Source: Bacillota bacterium
GTDB taxonomy: Bacteria > Bacillota > Clostridia > Christensenellales > CAG-138
Direction: 5' to 3'
DNA: 64,000 bases
Assembly: GCA_023459335.1 (NCBI GenBank)
Contig: JAEWUO010000028.1
Location: 124,001-188,000 of the forward strand
Shown here: positions 7,483 to 15,017 of the stretch, piece by piece
Numbering within the stretch: position 1 is the stretch's first letter
Layout: each line of letters begins with the position of its first letter
Translations under genes and position numbers: made by a program
Notes under the pieces: model-generated
The model's database searches: none
What the model saw: the letters and a program-made list of their open reading frames with translations, nothing else
Told to the model about the DNA's origin: nothing

Positions 7483-8358
7483 TTATTCGTTGACCCCAAG
7501 ATATTTCAGGATACCGTTGACGATGCCCTGCGCCATGGTCTGCTGGAATTCGGTGTTGTTGATTTTTTTATCGTCCGTCGAGTTGCTGATATGCCCTAAA
7601 AACAGCGTGCATACGGGTGCGTCGGTGTTGTTCAGGAACGTCTCGGAGGACTTGTCGAAAATCGAATCCCCGTTTGTCTCCCGCAGCGGCAGGCCCGTGG
7701 CATCAACATAAGCGGTGAGCACGCTGGAGGCGAGCTTATCGCATTCCGCCTTTTTGTCGTGCTTCTCCGGCACCCAAGCCATCGCGCCGCGCGTATCGGA
7801 AGACTTGACGGAGTTGCAGTCGATGCGAACCACAATCTCCACTTTTTTATCGTTGAATATCTTCACGCGCTCGGCGGAGGTTTTGTCGTCCTTGACATCC
7901 GTCAGTGTAAATACCACCGTCGCGCCTTTGGCTTCCAGTTTTTCTTTCACCAGCGTCGCAACCGCAAAATTGAGACGGTTTGCATATACTTTCGTCGAAA
8001 CTCCCTGAATCTGAGAACTGTAACCGCGCGCGGGATCGATGCCGATGATATGCCCATCGAGCGCGCCCGGCGGTTCGGGAGTCGGCGTCGGCGTCGTTCC
8101 GGGTTCAAGCGTCGGTGTCGGCGTCGGCTGCATGGGATCGACCGTCGGGGAAGGCGTCGCCGTAACGGGCGCGACCGTTGGGGACGGTGTCGGTGTCGCG
8201 TTTGCGATTTGATAGTTCACGACGGCCGGAGAAATCACGCCGGCAACGAGCGCATAGGTCACTCCGGCGAGCAGAATAAGGATCATTGCGCACAGAATAC
8301 CAAACGCGAGCGGATTGTTGATGCGAAAAGTTCTTCTGCGCTTAACGATCTTTTTCAT
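7483..8358 (-). CDS. Membrane-anchored amidase_3-like protein lacking zinc ligands
   Basis: A 291-residue protein starting MKKIVKRRR, with GAGGTGGG four bases before the ATG. One membrane helix (17-42), then a Pro/Thr-rich linker (about 53-97) of TPTPSP type repeats, then a domain that aligns with N-acetylmuramoyl-L-alanine amidase (family 3). Landmarks are GIDPARGY (107-113), NFAVATLVKEKLEAKGA (130-146), VRIDCN and GHISN. The four zinc ligands of the family are all changed: H to R111, E to A126, H to D180 and E to F253. Catalysis is therefore unlikely; a peptidoglycan-binding or regulatory role is inference. Confidence 0.8.
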   Translation of the reverse strand: MKKIVKRRRTFRINNPLAFGILCAMILILLAGVTYALVAGVISPAVVNYQIANATPTPSPTVAPVTATPSPTVDPMQPTPTPTLEPGTTPTPTPEPPGALDGHIIGIDPARGYSSQIQGVSTKVYANRLNFAVATLVKEKLEAKGATVVFTLTDVKDDKTSAERVKIFNDKKVEIVVRIDCNSVKSSDTRGAMAWVPEKHDKKAECDKLASSVLTAYVDATGLPLRETNGDSIFDKSSETFLNNTDAPVCTLFLGHISNSTDDKKINNTEFQQTMAQGIVNGILKYLGVNE

Positions 8359-8717
8359 GCTTCCCACCTCAGTCGTGCTATCACTGGTATTGTAACACGC
8401 GCCTTCCGAAAAGTACCATAGTAAAAATGCAAGATTTTCAAATTTTCCATGTTTTTGTGCGAAAAAATTCATGACTTTTTACCAATACGTCCCATCGAAA
8501 CGAGCCGAATGCAGCCCGGCAAAGTCCGGCCGGCCGCACGTTTTTTGCGCGGTTCCGTCGTCCTGTCCCGAAGGTCCCGGGCAAACGGGAATCGCGCGGC
8601 ATCATTCAACGCGCGCGGCGCTTAACGAAAATTTGATGCTGACCATCCTGTTGCATCCGAATGTAACTCCGTTTCCGCGCGTATCTTACCTATTTTATTT
8701 GTTTGAATGCTCGGGGG
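8359..8717. other. Intergenic region with no gene recognised
   Basis: About 360 bases between divergent genes. A possible TACAAT -10 box for the amidase-like gene lies near 8389-8394 (minus strand) without a clear -35 element. The middle part (8510-8630) is GC-rich with short inverted repeats. A weak open frame at 8471-8746 has no ribosome binding site and no recognisable motif. I see no RNA family here. Confidence 0.4.
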
Positions 8718-8747
8718 TTGATACGGCTGCCCGCAAGATCGTATAAT
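8718..8747 (+). promoter_or_regulatory. Promoter placed for leaderless transcription
   Basis: TTGATA (8718-8723), 18 bases, TATAAT (8742-8747). The predicted start site coincides with the ATG at 8754, and no Shine-Dalgarno sequence is present. Confidence 0.7.
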
Positions 8748-8753
8748 ACGTGT

Positions 8754-9626
8754 ATGCCGTATAATTTCACGCATGCGCTGGCAGGCTTGCTCGCGCTGAA
8801 GCAATCGAACGAATCCGTCTCTTCGCTCGCAAAGGCGTACCGGGGCGAATTTCTGATCGGCACGATGGGACCCGATCCGTATTTCGGGGATGCGATGCCG
8901 CGTCCGCTCTTTTCCGGCTGCCGCACCGATCTCGCACAGCGTCTGCACGCGCTCGACGGCAGAGCGCTCTTTCGCGCGATGCTCCCGCTCGCGGGCGACA
9001 GCGCGGCAAAGCGCGCCTACACGCTGGGATTTCTCTGTCATTTTTTATTGGATACGGCCGCGCATCCATATATCGAGGCCCGCTTCTCTGGAAAAGCGCA
9101 TACGCCGGCCGAAATCCAGATGGACCTGATGATGGCCGGACGCTTGGGTTTTGAAAATGTACCCCGAAAGCCGCGCAGGTTTTATGCGACGAAATATTTA
9201 CGCGAACTCGACGAACTGCACGCCGCGCTTTCCAGCGCGCTGTTTTCGATCGAATCCAACGGCGCGTTTACCCGGAGTTACCGTAAGTGGATCGCCGTCA
9301 ATACGCTTTCATATGATCCGGACAATCGCAAGCTGCGTTTCTTCGGAACGCTGGAGCGTATATTCAAAATCGAAGGAAAACTGACGGGTTACCTTGTCGC
9401 GAAACATCCCGATCCGGCGGACCGGATGAATCTAAACCACGCGCCCTGGCGCGCGCCTTGGGACGAGCGGACAGAACGGACGGAATCGTTTCTCGATCTC
9501 TTCAGGCGCGCCTGCGAGGAGGCGCCGGCTATTATGAACGCAGCTCTGTCCGCCATGGAAGGCGGGGATATGGGCGAAGCGCTGGAGAGAATCGGCGCGC
9601 GGAGGATGGATGCAAAACCTGTTTAG
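8754..9626 (+). CDS. Zinc-dependent phospholipase C-like protein
   Basis: A 290-residue cytosolic protein starting MPYNFTHALAG; no signal peptide. It has the histidine/aspartate pattern of the Zn_dep_PLPC fold: H7 near the start, GTMGPDPYF around residue 36, and LGFLCHFLLDTAAHPYIEA around residues 90-108. Family members bind zinc; most such intracellular homologues have no known substrate. The gene begins at the predicted transcription start, and its 3' end overlaps the next gene by 17 bases. Confidence 0.8.
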   Translation: MPYNFTHALAGLLALKQSNESVSSLAKAYRGEFLIGTMGPDPYFGDAMPRPLFSGCRTDLAQRLHALDGRALFRAMLPLAGDSAAKRAYTLGFLCHFLLDTAAHPYIEARFSGKAHTPAEIQMDLMMAGRLGFENVPRKPRRFYATKYLRELDELHAALSSALFSIESNGAFTRSYRKWIAVNTLSYDPDNRKLRFFGTLERIFKIEGKLTGYLVAKHPDPADRMNLNHAPWRAPWDERTERTESFLDLFRRACEEAPAIMNAALSAMEGGDMGEALERIGARRMDAKPV

Positions 9627-10134
9627 CCGCGTAGCCGGCTGCTGCTTTACCGGACACCGTCCGAACGCGCTGCCCGCCTTCGGCAGAGAGGATGCCGAAG
9701 AGATGCGGCAGCTTGTCTATCTGCTCGGCCGCGCGGTCGATTCCGCTCTGGAAGACGGCGTCACGGATTTTTATGTCGGCGGCGCGCAGGGATTCGACAC
9801 GCTCGCGGCGGAGGCCGTGCTGCGCCAGCGGGATCAGTACCCGAATCTCAGCCTACGCCTCGCCCTGCCGGGCCGCGATCAGGCAGAAGGCTGGCGCGCA
9901 GGCGACCTCGCAAGATATGAGCGGATCCTTGAAAACGCGGAGGAAGTCTGGTATGCGGCGGAACTCTGCTCACAGGAATCCATGCGTCGCAGGAATCGCT
10001 ACCTCGTCGACCACGCTAGCCGCTGCATTGCGTATCTCCGCCGGATGCGCGGCGGTACGCTCTATACCGTCAATTACGCGCTCGAAAGCGGTATTCTGGT
10101 AGACAACCTTGCAGAGCGCATGATGATGCTCTGA
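9610..10134 (+). CDS. SLOG/DUF1273 (YpsA-like) family protein
   Basis: A 174-residue protein with the Rossmann-like SLOG fold. CCFTGHRPNAL near the N-terminus is the family signature, followed by VGGAQGFDTLAAEAVL (glycine-rich nucleotide contact). SLOG proteins are thought to bind nucleotides or nucleotide-derived ligands; B. subtilis YpsA affects cell division. GGAGG lies close before the ATG at 9610, inside the previous gene, so the two are translationally coupled. A terminator follows at 10151. Confidence 0.88.
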   Translation: MQNLFSRVAGCCFTGHRPNALPAFGREDAEEMRQLVYLLGRAVDSALEDGVTDFYVGGAQGFDTLAAEAVLRQRDQYPNLSLRLALPGRDQAEGWRAGDLARYERILENAEEVWYAAELCSQESMRRRNRYLVDHASRCIAYLRRMRGGTLYTVNYALESGILVDNLAERMMML

Positions 10135-10150
10135 TCCCTTCGCCGCGCGG

Positions 10151-10176
10151 CCGCAGCTTTAACTGCGGTTTTTTAT
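10151..10176 (+). terminator. Rho-independent terminator
   Basis: CCGCAG, six-base loop, CTGCGG, then TTTTTTATTT. Confidence 0.85.
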
Positions 10177-10180
10177 TTGC

Positions 10181-10209
10181 TTGCGACATATTTTATTTCA
10201 TGCTACAAT
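10181..10209 (+). promoter_or_regulatory. Promoter of the MATE gene, near-leaderless
   Basis: TTGCGA (10181-10186), 17 bases, TACAAT (10204-10209) with an extended-10 TG. The ATG at 10220 is only ten bases after the -10 box and lacks a Shine-Dalgarno. Confidence 0.65.
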
Positions 10210-10219
10210 CCGAATCATT

Positions 10220-11629
10220 ATGGAACAAACATTTGAACGATCGGCACCCGCCGCCAAACAGAACAAGATGGGTTTCGTGTCCGAAGGAAAGCTCCTCTTC
10301 GGAATGGGCGCGCCGCTGGCAATCTCCATGCTGACGCAGGCGCTTTACAATATCGTAGATACCATTTTTGTATCCTATCTCGGTGAAACAGCCCTGACGG
10401 CGATTTCGCTGTCCTTTCCCGTATTCATGCTTATGATAGCGGTCGCCGTCGGCACCGGTGTCGGCATGAACTCGCTGATCTCCCGTATGCTCGGCGCGAA
10501 ACGGCACGACGACGCGGAGCGCGCGGCGAGCAACGGCTTCTTCGTCATGCTTCTTTCCGCGCTCTTCTTCGTCTTCTTCGGCATCTTCGGCGCGCGCCCG
10601 TTGATCGAGGCGTATACCGGCACGCAGGAAACGGCGAATTTCGGCGCAACTTATTTATCGATCGTCTCGACGTATTCCATCGGCCTGTTCATGCAGATTT
10701 TTTGCGAGCGTATCCTGCAATCCCAGGGAAAAAACCTCTACGCCATGATCATCCAGATCGCCGGCGCGGTGTTCAACATCATCTTCGACCCGATCCTGAT
10801 CTTCGGCCTGCTGGGCTTTCCGAAGCTCGGCATGGCGGGCGCGGCGATCGCGACCGTCGGCGGGCAGGTGCTGGCGATGATCATCTCGTTTATCGTCATA
10901 TTCAGCAGGAAAAACGACGTGCGCCTGCGGCTGAAGAAATTTCGCCCCAGCGCGCGCGTGATCCGCGATATTTACGCGGTCGGATTCCCGACCATCGTTC
11001 TGCAGGCGATCGGCACCGTGATGACGCTCTTCCTCAACGCGGTACTCATCGCGTACACCGAAACGGCGGTCGCGGTGTTCGGCGTATATTTCCGTGTGCA
11101 GTCCATCGCGATCATGCCGCTTCTGGGCATGACGAACGCCGGCATGAGCATCATCGCCTTCAATTATGGCGCGCAGAATAAGAAGCGCATCATGCGTACA
11201 TGGAAAATCATGCTGACAGCCGGCATCCTCATGATGGTTATCATGACCGCGATACTCATGCTGCTGCCCGATCAAATCCTTTCCCTGTTCAACGCGGACG
11301 CGGAGATGCTCCGTATCGGACGGGCCGCGCTGACCATCATTCCCTCGTGCCTTGTCCTTGCTTCGGTCAACATCAATTGTTCCGTCATGTTTCAGGCGAT
11401 CGGGAAAGGTTCCTACAGCATGTACCTGTCGCTTGCGCGTCAGCTCGTCGTTCTGATTCCTGCTGCATGGCTTCTCTCTCTGGCGTTTCACGAGGTCACA
11501 GCCGTCTGGTGGGCGTTCCCGATTGCGGAAGTGGTCACGATCGTGATCTCGCTTTCGATGTTCGCGTATATCTATAACCGCAGGATCAGGACGCTGCCGC
11601 AGGAGCTTGCCGTTTCGTTCTTCCAGTAA
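10220..11629 (+). CDS. MATE family multidrug/Na+ antiporter
   Basis: A 469-residue polytopic protein with about twelve membrane segments arranged as two homologous halves, typical of the MATE branch of MOP exporters. Early blocks such as GMGAPLAISMLTQALYNIVD and FVSYLGETALTAISLSFP are characteristic of clostridial NorM/MepA-like transporters. It likely exports cationic drugs or metabolites using an ion gradient. An in-frame ATG further upstream (10181) lies inside the promoter, so the start at 10220 is preferred. A strong terminator follows the stop. Confidence 0.92.
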   Translation: MEQTFERSAPAAKQNKMGFVSEGKLLFGMGAPLAISMLTQALYNIVDTIFVSYLGETALTAISLSFPVFMLMIAVAVGTGVGMNSLISRMLGAKRHDDAERAASNGFFVMLLSALFFVFFGIFGARPLIEAYTGTQETANFGATYLSIVSTYSIGLFMQIFCERILQSQGKNLYAMIIQIAGAVFNIIFDPILIFGLLGFPKLGMAGAAIATVGGQVLAMIISFIVIFSRKNDVRLRLKKFRPSARVIRDIYAVGFPTIVLQAIGTVMTLFLNAVLIAYTETAVAVFGVYFRVQSIAIMPLLGMTNAGMSIIAFNYGAQNKKRIMRTWKIMLTAGILMMVIMTAILMLLPDQILSLFNADAEMLRIGRAALTIIPSCLVLASVNINCSVMFQAIGKGSYSMYLSLARQLVVLIPAAWLLSLAFHEVTAVWWAFPIAEVVTIVISLSMFAYIYNRRIRTLPQELAVSFFQ

Positions 11630-11658
11630 AGGCGCATTCAGCCGCGCCTGTTTTTTTT
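11630..11658 (+). terminator. Terminator of the MATE gene
   Basis: AGGCGC, eight-base loop, GCGCCT, followed by a run of eight T. Confidence 0.85.
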
Positions 11659-11730
11659 GCGCGGCAGCCGGCGCGGCGTTGACGTTGGCATTGCGGTATG
11701 AGAAAATAGCATAAAGGGGGATGTCTGTAC

Positions 11731-12153
11731 ATGGAACGCATCGGAAAACAGGAGTACTATCTCTCCATCGCGGCGCAGGTCGCAAAACGCTCCACCTGTT
11801 TGCGAAGACAGTACGGCGCGGTCATCGTAAAGAACGACGAGATCATCGCAACCGGATACAACGGCGCGCCGCGCGGAGAGGAAAACTGCTGCGACGTCGG
11901 CTCATGCTGGCGGGACAGGCATAATATTCCCCATGGCGAACAATACGAAAAATGCGTCGCGGTGCACGCGGAGGCGAACGCCATCATCAGCGCGAGCCGC
12001 AACGAAATGCTCGGCAGCACGCTCTACCTCTCCGGTTTTGAAGGGCTCGGCAACGTCATCGAAAATCCGGCGCCGTGCGTCATGTGCTCGCGGCTCATCA
12101 AAAACGCGGGCATCGAACGCGTGATCAACCAGCAGGGAGAAATCAAATTATGA
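11731..12153 (+). CDS. dCMP deaminase (ComEB-like cytidine/deoxycytidylate deaminase)
   Basis: A 140-residue enzyme with the zinc-dependent deaminase signature: HAEANAI (His ligand and catalytic Glu) and PCVMC (two Cys ligands). NGAPRGEENC and the early SIAAQVAKRSTCLRRQYGAV block match dCMP deaminases. It converts dCMP to dUMP for thymidylate synthesis. GGGGG precedes the ATG by ten bases. The next gene, a ThyX-like protein, overlaps by ATGA, consistent with a dUMP-to-dTMP module. Confidence 0.9.
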   Translation: MERIGKQEYYLSIAAQVAKRSTCLRRQYGAVIVKNDEIIATGYNGAPRGEENCCDVGSCWRDRHNIPHGEQYEKCVAVHAEANAIISASRNEMLGSTLYLSGFEGLGNVIENPAPCVMCSRLIKNAGIERVINQQGEIKL

Positions 12154-12908
12154 ACCGGATGCGTGTTGGAGACGGCACCGTCGTACTCCTCGCCGGCGGC
12201 GGAAAGGTCTATACCGACGTTGCCGCGCGGTTTACAAGGAGTGAGCGGGGCTTAAGCGAAATCATCGCCTCGCCGTATAATGCGGAGCTCGTGCGCAGCA
12301 TCATCGAAAAGGGCCACCTCGCGGCGACGGAGTTCGATTATTTTCTCTTCGGCGTGGAAGGGTATTCCCGCGTAACCGAAGTGCAGCTCGTTCGCAAGCG
12401 CCTCGCGAGCTACCTCATCAAGAGCGGCCGCGTAGAAAAGGGCGGCAAGCGCGCCTACGACGTCGTCCTGCCGGACGGCATTCTCCCCCACCGCGCGGAA
12501 TGCACGCTGCCGGGCGGAACAAAGGTTTCGCTCGACGCGGTCGAACTGCTATCTATGCTGGAAGAATGGTACGATCAGGGCGTGGACGCGGGTTATAAAG
12601 AAGAGGAGCTTCGATATCTCAAGCCGCAGGCGACGGAGTTTAAGGCGCTCATCGGCATGAACGCACACGCGCTTCTGGATTGGTTCAAGATCCGCTGCTG
12701 CAAAAACGCGCAGACGGAGATTCGCGATCTTGCCAGCAAGATGCTGCGCCTGTGCAAGGAAGCCGCGCCTGCGCTGTTTGAAGACGCGGGCGCAAGCTGC
12801 GTCACCCTCGGCTACTGTCCGGAAAACGAGTTTCAGAATCCCTCCTGCCATGTGATCCGTAAAAAAGATGCGCTGGAGATTTTAAAGCATGCCGCAAACC
12901 GTCCGTAA
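12150..12908 (+). CDS. ThyX-like flavin-dependent thymidylate synthase family protein, altered active site
   Basis: A 252-residue protein. The C-terminal half is typical of clostridial ThyX: GMNAHALLDWFKIRCC, NAQTEIRDLASKML and a final GYCPE motif. The ThyX signature RHRx7S appears as RKRLASYLIKS (82-92), so the His is Lys83 and the usual Glu before the Ser is Ile90. The upstream EH pair of the family is E61-F62. These positions contact FAD and dUMP in known ThyX enzymes, so activity is uncertain. The start overlaps the deaminase stop (ATGA), supporting a role in dTMP metabolism; a divergent paralogue with another function is possible. Confidence 0.78.
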   Translation: MNRMRVGDGTVVLLAGGGKVYTDVAARFTRSERGLSEIIASPYNAELVRSIIEKGHLAATEFDYFLFGVEGYSRVTEVQLVRKRLASYLIKSGRVEKGGKRAYDVVLPDGILPHRAECTLPGGTKVSLDAVELLSMLEEWYDQGVDAGYKEEELRYLKPQATEFKALIGMNAHALLDWFKIRCCKNAQTEIRDLASKMLRLCKEAAPALFEDAGASCVTLGYCPENEFQNPSCHVIRKKDALEILKHAANRP

Positions 12909-13263
12909 ACAATATACGGTCTGCAAAAAATGCAAGACCCGCTTTACAGGCGAATATTGCCCGTACTGCGGCGCTGAGAGCGGCGCCGGCCGCATTCATC
13001 GCGGCGGCGGATTCGTCGGCAGCCTGTTTCAGTTTGTTTTCTCGCTGATCATTCTCGCGCTGATCGTCGCCGTCGCTTTCATCATTCTGGACTACTCCGC
13101 TTCCGCGAGCGGGGACTCTTCCGGCGCCGCGCGCGCGATTCTGGACAGCGTGCGCAATGCGATTCCCAAGAGCGCGCTGGACTATTATGCCTCGATCAAG
13201 GCGCAGTATCTCGATCGATGGGTCGCGGCGATCGTCGGTTTCTTTAACGTATTATTCGGCTGA
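12889..13263 (+). CDS. Small zinc-ribbon membrane protein
   Basis: A 124-residue protein. Two CxxC pairs at the N-terminus (CKKC, CPYC) form a zinc ribbon, followed by a glycine-rich stretch, one membrane helix (about 44-66) and a short extracytoplasmic or cytoplasmic tail. It overlaps the thyX-like gene by 20 bases and has GGAG ten bases before its ATG. No named family recognised; it may simply be co-transcribed. Confidence 0.75.
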   Translation: MPQTVRKQYTVCKKCKTRFTGEYCPYCGAESGAGRIHRGGGFVGSLFQFVFSLIILALIVAVAFIILDYSASASGDSSGAARAILDSVRNAIPKSALDYYASIKAQYLDRWVAAIVGFFNVLFG

Positions 13264-13275
13264 ATATGATGAACA

Positions 13276-13308
13276 CGAAAGCAGCCCGGTCAAACCGGGC
13301 TGCTTTCG
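13276..13308. terminator. Strong bidirectional hairpin between converging genes
   Basis: CGAAAGCAGCCCGGT, three-base loop, ACCGGGCTGCTTTCG: a perfect 15-bp stem. The T-run is weak, so termination may be inefficient in either direction. Confidence 0.75.
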
Positions 13309-13317
13309 TGCTGCGCC

Positions 13318-13947
13318 TTATGCCGCGACGCTGTTCCAGCCGATGATGAGCAGCACGAGCACCGCAAGGCCGAAGACAGCGGCCGCGATCATGCCCTTCA
13401 TGCCGAGTTTGCGAACCTTGACCTTCATCAGGAATGCCGCCGCGGTGACGAGCAGGCAGGCCGCGTAGAGCAGCAGGAACCCGCTCTTCATCACGGGACG
13501 CAGCGTATAGATCAGCGGAATGATGAGCGCGACGGTCGTCACCGGCAGCCCGTCGTAATAGACACGCGGCACGTTTTCGGAAAACTCCAGCTGGTCCTCG
13601 GTCACGTTGTAGTAAGCCAGGCGAATCAGCGCGGCGAGCACAAAGGCGATCAACGCGGCGGTTTCATACCATTTGGTCAGCCCTACGGAGAAGCCGATTG
13701 CCGCGGGCAGAACGCCGAAACAGATCATATCCGCCAGCGAGTCGATCTGGATGCCGAATTTCCTCTCGTTCTCCGTCCGCTTTTTTAACCGCGCGATCGA
13801 ACCGTCGAACAGGTCGCAAAAGCCCGAAATCATCAGGCAGACAATCGCCATGGACGTACGCCCGTACATCGCCAGCCCGATCCCCGCGACGGCGCTGACG
13901 ACGCCAAAATACGTCAGAATAACCGTATAATTGTAAATCCCAACCAT
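13318..13947 (-). CDS. pssA: CDP-diacylglycerol-serine O-phosphatidyltransferase
   Basis: A 209-residue membrane enzyme making phosphatidylserine. The CDP-alcohol phosphatidyltransferase motif DGxxAR...GxxxDxxxD is seen as CDLFDGSIAR followed by FGIQIDSLAD. The N-terminus MVGIYNYTVILTYFG and the ENERKFG block match the clostridial PssA subgroup rather than PgsA. About six membrane segments. It is separated from the exopolysaccharide operon by 69 bases; a weak TTCAAG-17-TTTAAT promoter may lie there. No phosphatidylserine decarboxylase is in this window. Confidence 0.88.
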   Translation of the reverse strand: MVGIYNYTVILTYFGVVSAVAGIGLAMYGRTSMAIVCLMISGFCDLFDGSIARLKKRTENERKFGIQIDSLADMICFGVLPAAIGFSVGLTKWYETAALIAFVLAALIRLAYYNVTEDQLEFSENVPRVYYDGLPVTTVALIIPLIYTLRPVMKSGFLLLYAACLLVTAAAFLMKVKVRKLGMKGMIAAAVFGLAVLVLLIIGWNSVAA

Positions 13948-14016
13948 CCGAATCCCGTTCCGTTTCTGTATTAAAATATGAAGTCGTTTTTGCTTGAATC
14001 TTTGGGTGACGATCCG

Positions 14017-15003
14017 TTACGCATAATACGCCAGATACCACTCGGCAAAGCGCCTCAGCCCTTCGTCGATGCGCGTCTTGGGCGAAAAACCGAAGTCCCT
14101 TTGCGTCTCCTTGATATCCGCATAGGTCTTATTTACATCCCCCGGCTGCATCGGAAGCAAATTGAGTTTGGCTTTCCTGCCGAGCGCAGCTTCCAGCGCG
14201 CGGATAAAGTCGATCAGCGCAACCGGTTCGTGGTTGCCGATGTTGTAGAGCGCGTACGGCGCGCCCGTTTCATCCGGTTTCGGCGGAGAAAATAGCATCC
14301 GTTCCACACAGGACGTCACGTCGTCGATATAGGTAAAATCGCGCAGCATGTCGCCGCCGTTATATACGTCGATCGGTTTGTCCGCGAGAATCGCCTTCGT
14401 AAACTTGAAATACGCCATATCCGGCCGCCCGAACGGGCCGTATACCGTAAAGAACCGCAGTCCAGTCGCGGGGACTCCGTACAGATGCGCATAGGTGTAG
14501 GCGAAGAGCTCGTCGCTTTTTTTGGTCGCGGCGTAGAGCGAAACGGGCTTGTCTACGCGGTCCTCTACGGAAAAAGGCGTTTTCTCGCGGTTTCCGTAGA
14601 CCGATGAACTGGACGCAAACAGAAAATGTCCGACCGGATGGCGGCGCACCGCCTCAAGCACGTTGAAAAAGCCGACGATATTGCTCTCGATATAGGCGCG
14701 CGGGTTCTCGATGCTGTACCGGACCCCCGCCTGCGCTGCAAGATGTACGACGACGTCCGGCTTTGTTACGGCAAACAGCGCTTCTGTCGCCTCTTCTCTC
14801 GCAAGATCCCCCTCCGTAAATGAAAACTCGGGAAATACCGTGAGCTGCTTCAGCCTCGCCCGCTTGAGCGAGGGATCGTAATAGTCGTTCAGGTTGTCCA
14901 TGCCCGCAACACGATAGCCGCGCATCAAAAGCCGCCTCGAGAGGTGGTAGCCGATGAATCCCGCCGCGCCGGTGACCAGTATGGTTTTTTCGGCTTGCTG
15001 CAT
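14017..15003 (-). CDS. UDP-glucuronate 4-epimerase (NAD-dependent SDR)
   Basis: A 328-residue extended short-chain dehydrogenase. GAAGFIGYH (NAD-binding) lies near residue 12 and the catalytic YAATKK near residue 163. The RYSIENPRAYIESN and FFTVYGPFGRPDMA blocks are those of UDP-glucuronate 4-epimerases (LspL/Cap1J type). The ATG at 15003 follows the ugd stop by 14 bases with a recognisable purine-rich site. The upstream ugd product would make its substrate, giving UDP-galacturonate for the polysaccharide. Last gene of the operon. Confidence 0.87.
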   Translation of the reverse strand: MQQAEKTILVTGAAGFIGYHLSRRLLMRGYRVAGMDNLNDYYDPSLKRARLKQLTVFPEFSFTEGDLAREEATEALFAVTKPDVVVHLAAQAGVRYSIENPRAYIESNIVGFFNVLEAVRRHPVGHFLFASSSSVYGNREKTPFSVEDRVDKPVSLYAATKKSDELFAYTYAHLYGVPATGLRFFTVYGPFGRPDMAYFKFTKAILADKPIDVYNGGDMLRDFTYIDDVTSCVERMLFSPPKPDETGAPYALYNIGNHEPVALIDFIRALEAALGRKAKLNLLPMQPGDVNKTYADIKETQRDFGFSPKTRIDEGLRRFAEWYLAYYA

Positions 15004-15017
15004 CAAGTTGCGTTCTC

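Noticed and set aside
8471..8746. 91-residue plus-strand frame in the intergenic region
   Set aside because: No ribosome site, no motif, and it runs over the promoter at 8718-8747.
11679..11707. TTGACG-17-GAAAAT as promoter of the dCMP deaminase gene
   Set aside because: The start site would fall within the ribosome binding site, so it is unlikely to be used.
10655..11785. 376-residue minus-strand frame
   Set aside because: Lies opposite the MATE gene; composition (Arg, Asp, His rich) is typical of an antisense shadow.
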